This document shows, one piece after another, positions 25,906 through 34,603 of a stretch of DNA of 63,187 nucleotides; position 1 is the stretch's first letter, and each line of letters starts with the position of its first letter. A program made the position numbers and the translations under genes. The notes under the pieces were generated by a model. The model was not told where the DNA came from, did not search any database, and saw only the letters and a program-made list of their open reading frames with translations. The DNA is from an uncultured Clostridia bacterium (GTDB taxonomy: Bacteria; Bacillota; Clostridia; Christensenellales; DTU072), in the NCBI GenBank assembly GCA_944372095.1, contig CALVYG010000006.1:1-63187 (forward strand), read 5' to 3'.

Positions 25906-26943
25906 TCAATAATTCGGAATAATACCGTTCGTCGCGTCAAAATACGCTTCGTTGATTTTATCGTATGTGGACGCATTGTCTATTGCCTTTTTAACCGCTT
26001 TGATATCTACCGAAGTGTCGCTGTACAGTCTTTCAAGCTGTTCTTTCCTCAATTCTTTATAATTCGCTATCGCATAGTCATGGTCGGCAATTCCCAAATC
26101 TTCGAGTTTTTCCTGTAATAAGCACGCTATAACCGCGTGTCCTTCGTTACTCGGGTGAATACAGTCTTCATATATCAGTCTGTCAAGCCTTGCCGTATCC
26201 GCTCTGTATAACGCGTCAAATTTTCCGTTTACGTCCAATATCGTAAAATCTCCCGGATGATATTTAAGGTAATCGTAAAGCACTCCGTTAAGCCTGTTTA
26301 TAAGTAACCCCGCTATATTGTAAAAGTCTTCTTCCTTGACTTCGGGATATTTTTCCTGCAATGCCTGCTTGTCTTTTGTTCCCATTGTCGTTGAACCTGG
26401 ATACATCGGATTGTATACCGTTTGGAATATAAGTTCGGCTTTCGGATTCAGTTCTTTCAGCCTCGCAACTATCTTCTCGATATTGCCGTAAGATACGGAT
26501 AAAAGTTCGTCTACTTCGGTAAAATCGGCAGGCGTTTCCATTGCCGCCATTATGTATTTACTGAATCCTACCTGTAACAAATCGTTTCCCAATATCGAAA
26601 CTACTATAACGTCCGATTCCGTTATAGTCGTTATCGCGGCATATGCCGTTTCGTCTTTTTCGCTTGAAATATATTCAAGCATCTGTCCCGTCTTATGTCC
26701 GCTTACCGCTCGGTTGCGGTATGTAAATCCGTTTATCTGCCCTACAACGCTTATATACGTATAGCTGTCTCTTTCGATAATAGGCGTAGGTCCCAATATT
26801 CCCTCGGCTATCGAATCTCCCAGTACCGTTATTTTTATCGAAGAATTATCGCGTTCTGTTCCTTTTTCCTCGCACGCCGCAATCGTTAAGGTCATTATAA
26901 CGGTTACGATTAAACATATTACCGCTATTATTTTTCTTTTCAC
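25906..26943 (-). CDS. SGNH/GDSL-family hydrolase lipoprotein
   Basis: 345 residues; lipobox TIAAC (Cys24). SGNH blocks are visible: ITVLGDSIAEG (catalytic Ser, about 37-47), NRAVSGHKT (block II Gly), VVSILGNDLL (block III Asn) and YEDCIHPSNEGH (Asp and His of the triad, about 258-269). The fold acts as esterase, lipase or carbohydrate deacetylase; the anchored location suggests a cell-wall or surface-glycan substrate, which is inference. A C-terminal ~65-residue helical extension (LRKEQLERLYSDTSVD and after) follows the catalytic domain. Strong AGGAGG before the ATG; promoter at 27003-27031. Confidence 0.85.
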   Translation of the reverse strand: MKRKIIAVICLIVTVIMTLTIAACEEKGTERDNSSIKITVLGDSIAEGILGPTPIIERDSYTYISVVGQINGFTYRNRAVSGHKTGQMLEYISSEKDETAYAAITTITESDVIVVSILGNDLLQVGFSKYIMAAMETPADFTEVDELLSVSYGNIEKIVARLKELNPKAELIFQTVYNPMYPGSTTMGTKDKQALQEKYPEVKEEDFYNIAGLLINRLNGVLYDYLKYHPGDFTILDVNGKFDALYRADTARLDRLIYEDCIHPSNEGHAVIACLLQEKLEDLGIADHDYAIANYKELRKEQLERLYSDTSVDIKAVKKAIDNASTYDKINEAYFDATNGIIPNY

Positions 26944-27002
26944 CTTGCCCTCCTTGCCGTCCTAATTTATTTTTTATTCTGAACCGTTTGTTTCTGATAT
27001 TT

Positions 27003-27031
27003 ATACTACAATCATTTTCCCTTTTTGTAAA
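27003..27031 (-). promoter_or_regulatory. Promoter of the lipoprotein pair
   Basis: On the minus strand TTTACA (27026-27031), 17 bases, TAGTAT (27003-27008). The -10 is a modest match, and an overlapping TATAAA lies three bases further on, so the assignment is tentative. Confidence 0.45.
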
Positions 27032-27064
27032 GAGTGATTATTAAAAGTAAAATCCGTTTAGGTC

Positions 27065-27093
27065 TTGAAAAATATTTTTTGCGGTTTTATAAT
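27065..27093 (+). promoter_or_regulatory. Promoter of the DUF2804 gene
   Basis: TTGAAA (27065-27070), 17 bases, TATAAT (27088-27093). Transcription from about 27100 gives a 24-base leader with GAGGA before the ATG at 27124, and excludes a start codon at 27034. Confidence 0.75.
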
Positions 27094-27123
27094 CGAAGTT
27101 ATAAAGCTTACGAGGAATTATTT

Positions 27124-28161
27124 ATGAGTAAACAAACAGAAATAACAGAGAGAACGCCCCTTCTTCTTCCCGACGGAAATCTTAACGCCGTCGGCTGGTG
27201 CAGGCATTGTTTAGCGGATTACAATAAAAATTTTATCCCCGTTTTCCTGCGACCGCGCAAAAAAGAGTGGGATTTTTATCAGATATCCGACGGGAATTGG
27301 CTTATCCAAATCAATTTCGCAAACATTTCCGTTGCCGCTTTTGCAACCTGCTCCATTCTTAACCTGCGCTCGGGTGACAGACGCGATTTATTGTCGCTAA
27401 AACTTTTACCCGGCAAAAAATTCGCGCTTTCTTCCGTCAATGCGGAAAGTCCTTCTTGTTTTAAGTTCAAAAAAGGAAATACTTATCTCGAATTCAACGT
27501 TCAAAAAGATTTCAGAGACATAACCTTTATAAGCAAAAAGGGGCGAACTCCGATTGAAGTAAAACTCCGCGCAAAGCATTTACCCAATCACGAATCAATT
27601 ACAGTTATAACGCCATTCAGGTTGCCTAAACGCTTTTTTCTGACTACTAAAATCAACTGTATGCAAACTGAAGGATTTTTCAGAACAGGTGATTTCAGAT
27701 ACGATTTCAATCCTGTCGAAACTTTTTGCGTACTCGATTGGGGACGCGGAGTATGGCCTCATAAAAACTTCTGGTACTGGGGTAACGGTTCAAAAATTAT
27801 TAACGGAAAGCTGTTCGGATTTGAAATAACCTGGGGTATAGGTGACGATTCACAAGCGACGGAAACGTGTTTGTTCTACGACGGAAAAGCCCATAAAATA
27901 GGCGCGGTGGACGTTTCCTCTCCTCCTTACATTCAAGGCTTTATGAAACCATGGACTTTTATATCGGACGACGGCAGATTCAATCTTACGATGACTCCGT
28001 TCTTCGATAACGAAACGGGCGCGCTTTTTTTCGGTCTTCTGGGAATGAAATCTCATCAGGTCCACGGCTATTTCAACGGTACGGTCACTCTAGATGACGG
28101 GACCGTTCTTACTATCCGCAATATGTACGCTTTTTGCGAATATGTTGAAAATCTCTGGTAA
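27124..28161 (+). CDS. DUF2804 family protein
   Basis: 345 residues from the ATG at 27124 (GAGGA site, promoter just upstream). Features of the DUF2804 family (PF10974): opening ITERTPLLLPDGNLNAVGW, KKEWDFYQI, FNPVETFCVLDWGRGVWPHKNFWYWGNGS, and a beta-strand-rich second half ending in HGYFNGTVTLDDG. The family is predicted to form a lipocalin/CrtC-like double beta-barrel; no enzyme activity is established. No signal peptide, so it is cytoplasmic. It appears to be transcribed alone; the surface-protein gene that follows has its own promoter. Confidence 0.85.
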   Translation: MSKQTEITERTPLLLPDGNLNAVGWCRHCLADYNKNFIPVFLRPRKKEWDFYQISDGNWLIQINFANISVAAFATCSILNLRSGDRRDLLSLKLLPGKKFALSSVNAESPSCFKFKKGNTYLEFNVQKDFRDITFISKKGRTPIEVKLRAKHLPNHESITVITPFRLPKRFFLTTKINCMQTEGFFRTGDFRYDFNPVETFCVLDWGRGVWPHKNFWYWGNGSKIINGKLFGFEITWGIGDDSQATETCLFYDGKAHKIGAVDVSSPPYIQGFMKPWTFISDDGRFNLTMTPFFDNETGALFFGLLGMKSHQVHGYFNGTVTLDDGTVLTIRNMYAFCEYVENLW

Positions 28162-28197
28162 AGGCATTTTACATTAAACGTGTCTTAATACTCACCG

Positions 28198-28226
28198 TTG
28201 ACGAACTTTTAAGCGTATTGTATAAT
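28198..28226 (+). promoter_or_regulatory. Promoter abutting the start codon of the 1808-residue surface protein
   Basis: TTGACG (28198-28203), 17 bases, TATAAT (28221-28226). Only six bases separate the -10 from the ATG at 28233, so the expected first transcribed base is at or next to the start codon. No Shine-Dalgarno is present, suggesting a leaderless mRNA. Confidence 0.7.
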
Positions 28227-28232
28227 TTATAT

Positions 28233-31200
28233 ATGAAAAAAATTATTTATACGAGTAATTATTTTCTATATGCCCTTTTAATTTCAGCGGTTTTTTTCAT
28301 CGCGGTTATTTTGCTTTTTTCGCTGAACACGCAACCCTATGTTCGCATACAAACGGTTTACGCGGAAGACGCTCCTTTCAGCGGAAGCGGTACCGTAGAT
28401 GACCCGTATATAATAAAAGAATCCTACGACCTTATTGAACTTTCAGACCTTGTCAATAACGGAATAAAACGTACAGACGGGACAATGTACTCGGCTTTAT
28501 ATTATAAGCTCGGTAATGATATCGATATGTCGGATATCGATATGTCGGACGACAAAAAGTTTAATCCTATCGGAAAAGAAGGTGTTTCTGACAATCTCGG
28601 TTATTACGCAGAGGTTACGGATGTTCTTTCTAAATATCCGTTGATTTCAGCTTATTGGGAAACTTACAGCAATTACTTCCATACGAAAAAAGAAAACGGC
28701 GAATATATTTCTTGTAGCGGCTTGGAATATTCAGAAATTACCTCTTTTTATGCCTATTATGAACTGGAAACCGCTTTTTACGGCGTTTTCGACGGTGCAG
28801 GCAATAAAATCACTAATCTTACGGTTAGTGCCGACACAGACGCAGGACTTTTCGGGTATACGGTAAATGCAGAAATTAAAAATCTGGTAATTGAAAACGC
28901 AACCGTGTCTTCTTCCTCCTACGCCGGTGCAATCGCAGGAAGAACGCTTTCTTCTTCCGTAAATAATTGCGCCGTAGTCTCGGCAAACATTTCCGCTTCT
29001 TCATCGTCGGGTAACGCTTACGCGGGCGGTATGGCGGGATATTCGGGCAATAAAACTTATTACTTTGAAATCGGTGAAGTTTTAGATTACGATATTACAA
29101 ATGAGGCTGCTCCTTTTTGCAATTCTCCGAAAACCGATTCTTTCTTCTCTTGCGTGGTTCTTGACGGCGTTTCTGTTTCGTCATCGCATATTTCCGGCGG
29201 AATTGCGGCTGAAATTTCAAGCGGAACGGTAAAAGATATCTTCTCTTCCGCATCTTTAACTTCTCAATCCGGCAATAAAGGAAGTATTTTCGGCGCGGTT
29301 TCCTCGGAAAATGTTTCTGTATATAACTGCATGGGGACTTCCTGCAAACTCTTCGGTTCTTTATCTGAAACGCCTCCGATTATTTCAGACTGTCTTTATC
29401 CCGTCGATATTATTTCCGACGATTTAATAGAATGCACTACCGATACTTTCGGTTTAATTACTCTTGAAACGGGAGAAAATACGAGCTTTACTTCGTGGCA
29501 TTCTTCCCCGACCGACGGTTCGGATTTTTATTATCCTTCGCCTATTCAGAGTTACAAACAGGAAGTTGAAGTCCTGTCCGTAACATTGGACGGGGAACTT
29601 GTTTTTCTCGTAAACAAAGCCGCTTCCGATAAATCTTTTACGTTACCCGAGCCTTTACAAAAAGACGGTTACGATTTTGCTTATTTCCTTATAAACGGCA
29701 AAACCAAAGCGGAAAGCGGAACTGTTGTTCAAATCGGTTCCGACACCGATATTAAAACATACTATTCTGCCGTTCCGCCGTCAAAATCAAATATCAACAT
29801 CGATTCCGAACTCACTTACGTGTACAACGGTTCCGAACAGACGGTTGCGACGGCTGCGTATACCGACGAATTTAATCGCAATTTTACTTATCAATGGTAT
29901 AAAAACGAAACGCCTGTTTCCGAGAACGAAACCTTATCGCTTACCCACGTCAACAAAAGCGGTGAATATTTTTGCAGGATAACTGTCACCGGTTTAGACG
30001 AAAGCCTTAACCTTGTTTCTTCTTCCGTATACGTTGATTCAGACGTTATAAACATATCGGTAACGCCTTTAACTTTGGAACTTTCGGTGTCTGCAACGAT
30101 TAACGGAAATAACGAAATAACCTTCAACGGTTCTGTCTTGAACCCCGATTATTCGTATACTTGCGACGGAATAATTCAATCTGATAAAGAAGAAATCGAA
30201 AAATTTTTAAAATACGTCGTTTACTTTAACGGCGAAAAGACGGAAATCTTCAATGCGGGAACATACGTTATTGACGCCGATATTTCACACACGGATTATA
30301 TCTTCAACACCGTTCCATGCGAATTAACAGTCAATAAAGCCGATATTCCCAAAAAAAACGTAACCGTAACGGGCTTTAACGGAGCGTACGACGGAAATGC
30401 TCATTGGGTGAAAGTATCCGTTACCACGGTCGGTAATTGCGACTACGAATTGGCATATTCTCTCGATAATTCCGTCTTCTCTTCCGAAAATCCTGTTTTT
30501 ACTTCGGTAATAAGTGAAACCACAATATACATACGTATTACAGCCGATAACCACAACGATAAATTTTTAACTTCTTCAATCACAATCAATCCGATAAAAG
30601 TTACCCTAAGCGCGAAAAACGATTATCCCGAAATATCGAAAGTTTACGATTCTACAACTGAATTTGAAATAAATTCGGTAACCGAAGAACATTTTTCCGT
30701 TATTTATTCCGATAATTACACGGGCATATCTCCCGTTACGGTTGAAAGCGTTACTTCTTCTTCCGCTAATTCGGGAGACGTTACTTTAACGGTTTCTTTC
30801 TCACTGTCAAATAACAACTTTATTTTTAACAATAACGTCAACACAGTAATATTAAACGGTACAATCGAAAAAGCTACGGTTTGGGCTGAACAAAACGGCA
30901 TAATATCTTCGACATACAAAGGCGGAACTGACTACACTTCCGCTGTCGGACGGGAAAATTATACTGTACGTTCCGACTCCGTCGCCGTTCCGTCTTTAAC
31001 CGTTTATTCCGCTTTCATAAATTCACCCGATGTTGAAACCGCTTCATCCGTTACGGTAAAATTCGTTTTGTCGGGACTGAATTATGTTTTTGACAACGGA
31101 ACGGGTGAATACGTTTTCAAATTTAATTTACTTCCAAAAGAACTGACTGTTGATACCGATTATATCTACGCGCAAAACAGGCCTTACGACGGTACGACGG

Positions 31201-33659
31201 TCGTTGAATTGATTGCAGAAGACGGATTTATTTCCGGTATTGTCCCGGGTGATTCTCTTTCTCTTATTTTTACCGCGACAGTACCTTCTCCCGACGCTTC
31301 TACGCAGTATGTGTCCGTTTCTTCGGCTGCGGTTGATTCTTTCAATTATACCCTCCCCGACAATACTGCTTCACTTATTACCGAAAAACATTTATCCGTA
31401 ACGATTTCAAGAGCCAACCCTATTTTTGAAGTTAAAACGTCGTCTTCGGTTATTTATTCCTCGGCGTCTGCTTTACCTTCAATCTCTTACGAAAGCGATA
31501 TTCGGGGAGAAATTAAATGGAAAGACGTTTTCTTAACTCCCGACAAAAAAATCGATTGGTCAAAATATTCCGTTTCCGACGACGGCACGGTTTCATTCGG
31601 ATATATCTTTACTCCTTCAGATTTGAAAAACTATACTACGTCGGAAGGCTATTTCCAATTTATAAAAGAAGACGTCACGGCTAGCGGATTACGCATACAA
31701 TACAGCGGCAAAACTTCTTTTATCGCTTTTGAAGAAGTCGATATATCGAATCTCGAAGTTGTCCTTTTACTTACCGACGGAACAGAAACCGTCCTTTCTT
31801 ACGGAAGTAACGGATATAATATTCTTTATCCTGACGGAAACGATAGCTTTAATGCCGGAAATACTTATTTTCAAATTATTTACTACTCGGAAAATTCTCC
31901 TTTATCGGAACAAATTCCCGTAACGGTTGAAAAAATTATCCTTCCCGTCCCCGTTGCCGCCTTGTCTTTTGTTTATAACGGAAACCCTAAAACTTTTATT
32001 CCCGACGGGTTTGATTCCGATTTAATGACTCTTGCCGACAACGTTAAAACAGACGCGGGTACCTACGTTTCACGCGTTTCATTGCTTCCGTCCGCAACAG
32101 GGAATTATCGTTTTGACAACGATAATCTCACTTTTGCAGACATTGAATGGGTTATTTCTCCGATAAAGAAGTATTCGCCTTTCCTTGAAAAATCGTCGTT
32201 CGTTTATTCCGGAGAAAACATCGAACCCGTTTTAAGAAACGACTATAACTCGACAAACGATTTCTTTACGATAAGCGGCGATACTTCCGCGATGAACGCC
32301 GGCAGCTATACACTGACCGTTACTCTTGTAAGTTCCAATTATTATTGGATTGAAACCGATAACTCTCTTCCTCTGAAAATCAATTGGAAAATCAGTCCCT
32401 GTTCCGTTCCCGTTCCCGAAATATATAATCTGCCTTTCACTTACGACGGGCAATCTCATACCGTTTCCTTAACGGAAAACAGCGCTTGCTCTTTCAGCGG
32501 CGACCTTGAATGGACAAACGCTTCCGATTATGTTATTTATGCCGACCTTATCGATACGGTTAACTATGTTTGGGATAACGGAACATCTGATACGGTTACC
32601 CTTAACTATACTGTGAACAAAGTTGTGGTTACTAAACCCGTTGTTACCACCTCTTTCGTTTATAACGGTCAGGCTTTTTCAATCGGGCTTAATTCTTCAT
32701 CGCAAAATTACGTCATATCGGGTACGTCAAGAGCCGTAAACGCAGGATATTACACCGCTACGGTCTCTCTCCCCGACCAAACAAATTATATCTGGTCTGA
32801 CGATACCGTAATTCCTTATGAAATAGACTGGCGTATCTCGCCTCTTTCAATAAAATTGCCCTCGGTTGCCGGCACCGCAGGTTATACCGGTAAGGAACAA
32901 ACCGCTTTGATTTCTGCCGACAGTAAATATTGTATCGTCACGGGCAATAAAGCCGTAAACGCGGGCAGTTATACGGCAACAATTTCTCTTTCCGACAAAA
33001 AAAATACGTTATGGGCAGACGGAACAACGGAAAATATTACGCTTATCTGGACTATTTCTCCCGACATCGTAAACGTTCCTTCCTCTCCTCAAAACGTTTT
33101 TTATACAGGACTTCCGCAAACGGCTTCAATTCCTTTGAATTCCGCTTATTCCGTATCCGGGAATACTCAGACCTCCGCAGGAACTTATACTATCTCCGTT
33201 TCCCTTATCGATAAAAATAACTATGTTTGGGATAACGGAAAAACCGACGATTTGTCTTTCATATGGAACATCTTTACGATTTCTCTTGTAACTGACGATA
33301 ATAATAAAGAATTACTGAGTTCATATCTTCCCGGTACGCCTCTTTCCGTTCCTTACCGTGACGGTTATTCGTTTGGCGGATGGTATCTTTCTTCCGATTT
33401 TTCGGGCGAACCTGTTGATACTATTCTCTCTGCTGACAGTAATCTTACCCTTTACGCCAAGTGGACGGAAATCAGTTCGTCAAGCGGAAACGAAAATCCG
33501 CCTGCCGAATCTCCTCTCAGCGATAAAGCAATAATCGGGCTTGCCGTCGGGGGCGGTGCACTCCTTATTGCCGTTCTTATAGTAATTCTCGGTTTCGTTC
33601 TTAAACGCGGCGGCAGTCATAAGAAAAATAAGCCTACCGGCAGACCTGATTTGTTCTGA
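28233..33659 (+). CDS. Large membrane-anchored MBG-repeat surface protein (1808 residues)
   Basis: The start is the ATG at 28233, which opens a signal peptide (MKKIIYTSNYF then a hydrophobic run to about residue 35). Order of parts: a GLUG/haemagglutinin-like beta-helix region (about 150-270: AGLFGYTVNAEIKNLVI, AGAIAGRTLSSSVNNCAV); a long array of MBG-type Ig-like repeats (about 490-1670), each marked by a phrase like NAGSYTATISL or DAGTYVSRVSL; one InlB B-repeat (about 1682-1746: DGYSFGGWY, LTLYAKW); and a C-terminal transmembrane helix (about 1766-1790) with a short basic tail. No LPXTG, so membrane anchoring is likely. A probable adhesin or surface scaffold. Rightward, with third positions rich in pyrimidines like the other + genes. 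Confidence 0.88.
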   Translation: MKKIIYTSNYFLYALLISAVFFIAVILLFSLNTQPYVRIQTVYAEDAPFSGSGTVDDPYIIKESYDLIELSDLVNNGIKRTDGTMYSALYYKLGNDIDMSDIDMSDDKKFNPIGKEGVSDNLGYYAEVTDVLSKYPLISAYWETYSNYFHTKKENGEYISCSGLEYSEITSFYAYYELETAFYGVFDGAGNKITNLTVSADTDAGLFGYTVNAEIKNLVIENATVSSSSYAGAIAGRTLSSSVNNCAVVSANISASSSSGNAYAGGMAGYSGNKTYYFEIGEVLDYDITNEAAPFCNSPKTDSFFSCVVLDGVSVSSSHISGGIAAEISSGTVKDIFSSASLTSQSGNKGSIFGAVSSENVSVYNCMGTSCKLFGSLSETPPIISDCLYPVDIISDDLIECTTDTFGLITLETGENTSFTSWHSSPTDGSDFYYPSPIQSYKQEVEVLSVTLDGELVFLVNKAASDKSFTLPEPLQKDGYDFAYFLINGKTKAESGTVVQIGSDTDIKTYYSAVPPSKSNINIDSELTYVYNGSEQTVATAAYTDEFNRNFTYQWYKNETPVSENETLSLTHVNKSGEYFCRITVTGLDESLNLVSSSVYVDSDVINISVTPLTLELSVSATINGNNEITFNGSVLNPDYSYTCDGIIQSDKEEIEKFLKYVVYFNGEKTEIFNAGTYVIDADISHTDYIFNTVPCELTVNKADIPKKNVTVTGFNGAYDGNAHWVKVSVTTVGNCDYELAYSLDNSVFSSENPVFTSVISETTIYIRITADNHNDKFLTSSITINPIKVTLSAKNDYPEISKVYDSTTEFEINSVTEEHFSVIYSDNYTGISPVTVESVTSSSANSGDVTLTVSFSLSNNNFIFNNNVNTVILNGTIEKATVWAEQNGIISSTYKGGTDYTSAVGRENYTVRSDSVAVPSLTVYSAFINSPDVETASSVTVKFVLSGLNYVFDNGTGEYVFKFNLLPKELTVDTDYIYAQNRPYDGTTVVELIAEDGFISGIVPGDSLSLIFTATVPSPDASTQYVSVSSAAVDSFNYTLPDNTASLITEKHLSVTISRANPIFEVKTSSSVIYSSASALPSISYESDIRGEIKWKDVFLTPDKKIDWSKYSVSDDGTVSFGYIFTPSDLKNYTTSEGYFQFIKEDVTASGLRIQYSGKTSFIAFEEVDISNLEVVLLLTDGTETVLSYGSNGYNILYPDGNDSFNAGNTYFQIIYYSENSPLSEQIPVTVEKIILPVPVAALSFVYNGNPKTFIPDGFDSDLMTLADNVKTDAGTYVSRVSLLPSATGNYRFDNDNLTFADIEWVISPIKKYSPFLEKSSFVYSGENIEPVLRNDYNSTNDFFTISGDTSAMNAGSYTLTVTLVSSNYYWIETDNSLPLKINWKISPCSVPVPEIYNLPFTYDGQSHTVSLTENSACSFSGDLEWTNASDYVIYADLIDTVNYVWDNGTSDTVTLNYTVNKVVVTKPVVTTSFVYNGQAFSIGLNSSSQNYVISGTSRAVNAGYYTATVSLPDQTNYIWSDDTVIPYEIDWRISPLSIKLPSVAGTAGYTGKEQTALISADSKYCIVTGNKAVNAGSYTATISLSDKKNTLWADGTTENITLIWTISPDIVNVPSSPQNVFYTGLPQTASIPLNSAYSVSGNTQTSAGTYTISVSLIDKNNYVWDNGKTDDLSFIWNIFTISLVTDDNNKELLSSYLPGTPLSVPYRDGYSFGGWYLSSDFSGEPVDTILSADSNLTLYAKWTEISSSSGNENPPAESPLSDKAIIGLAVGGGALLIAVLIVILGFVLKRGGSHKKNKPTGRPDLF

Positions 33660-33683
33660 TTCTTAATTTCTACTTCTAATCAG

Positions 33684-33717
33684 CAAAAAAAAAGGAAACT
33701 TATGTTTCCCTTTTTTA
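33684..33717. terminator. Bidirectional terminator after the surface protein and pdxK
   Basis: GGAAAC (33694-33699), TTAT loop, GTTTCC (33704-33709), flanked by a nine-base A-run on the left and a seven-base T-run on the right. It ends the rightward surface-protein transcript and, read leftward, the 27-kb leftward array. Confidence 0.85.
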
Positions 33718-33746
33718 TATATCCCTATTTCGAAAAATTATATAAT

Positions 33747-34586
33747 TTATCTTTTACGATTTTCCGTAAATTCCACTATTTCGGGAATTATTTTTTCAAA
33801 TTTAACACCGTACCAATGATTTTTATCGGGCAACGTTTTCCTTATTGCCGATAACGTAAGATTTGCCGCAACAGCCGACGCTTCTTTCAGTTCTGCGCCG
33901 TTTGCCGTAGCTCCTACGAAACACGAAGCGTATACGTCTCCCGTTCCGTGCATATTCTTATCTATTCTTTCGTGTGTATGAAAACTCAGTTCATTTCCGT
34001 CATATGTCGCTACGCCTATTTCTCCGTCCTTGAAGTTTACTCCTTTCAGCACTACATTTTTTGCTCCGAGTTCCTTTATTCCGACGCAGAGTTTTTCGAT
34101 ATATTCTTTCGTATGATGAGTTTCACGGTACTCCGTGCCGGTAAGAAATGCACTCTCTGTTATATTAGGCAAAGCATAATCGGCTTTTGCTATCAACCGT
34201 TTCATTTCTTCAACAAAATTTTCGTCGAATCCGCTATACAGTTTACCGTAATCCGCCATAGCGGGGTCAACCGTTGTTTTTGCGCCGTCTTTTGAAAGCT
34301 CATCGAAAATCTGCAATATATAATCTATTTGTTTCGGGTTTCCTATATATCCGGTATAGAATCCGTCAAACCTTATTCCTTCTTTTTTCCAATGCCCTAT
34401 AACTGACGGAAAATCGTCAGTAAGGTCACGAAAAGTATAACCTTTAAATCCTCCTGTATGCGTACTTAATACCGCGCTTGGCAATATGCACGTTTCTATA
34501 CCGAACGCCGAAATAACGGGCAATGCTACCGTTAACGAGCATTGCCCTACACAGGATATATCCTGTATCGTAAGTATTTTTTCCAT
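33747..34586 (-). CDS. pdxK: Pyridoxamine/pyridoxal kinase family protein
   Basis: 279 residues from the ATG at 34586 (AGGAGA upstream). Ribokinase-fold B6 vitamer kinase: ILTIQDISCVGQCSLTVALPVI at the start (split here only by reading), LSTHTGGF, FYTGYIGN, VDPAMADYGKLY (about 115-126), PNITESAFLTG, VVLKGV, and the anion-hole/catalytic MHGTGDVYASCF (Asp of GTGD) near 218-229. It phosphorylates pyridoxal, pyridoxine or pyridoxamine with ATP to supply pyridoxal phosphate. It follows the 1611-residue lipoprotein gene by 17 bases and is the last gene of the leftward array before the terminator at 33684-33717. Confidence 0.9.
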   Translation of the reverse strand: MEKILTIQDISCVGQCSLTVALPVISAFGIETCILPSAVLSTHTGGFKGYTFRDLTDDFPSVIGHWKKEGIRFDGFYTGYIGNPKQIDYILQIFDELSKDGAKTTVDPAMADYGKLYSGFDENFVEEMKRLIAKADYALPNITESAFLTGTEYRETHHTKEYIEKLCVGIKELGAKNVVLKGVNFKDGEIGVATYDGNELSFHTHERIDKNMHGTGDVYASCFVGATANGAELKEASAVAANLTLSAIRKTLPDKNHWYGVKFEKIIPEIVEFTENRKR

Positions 34587-34603
34587 ATTTTTCTTTCTCC
34601 TAA

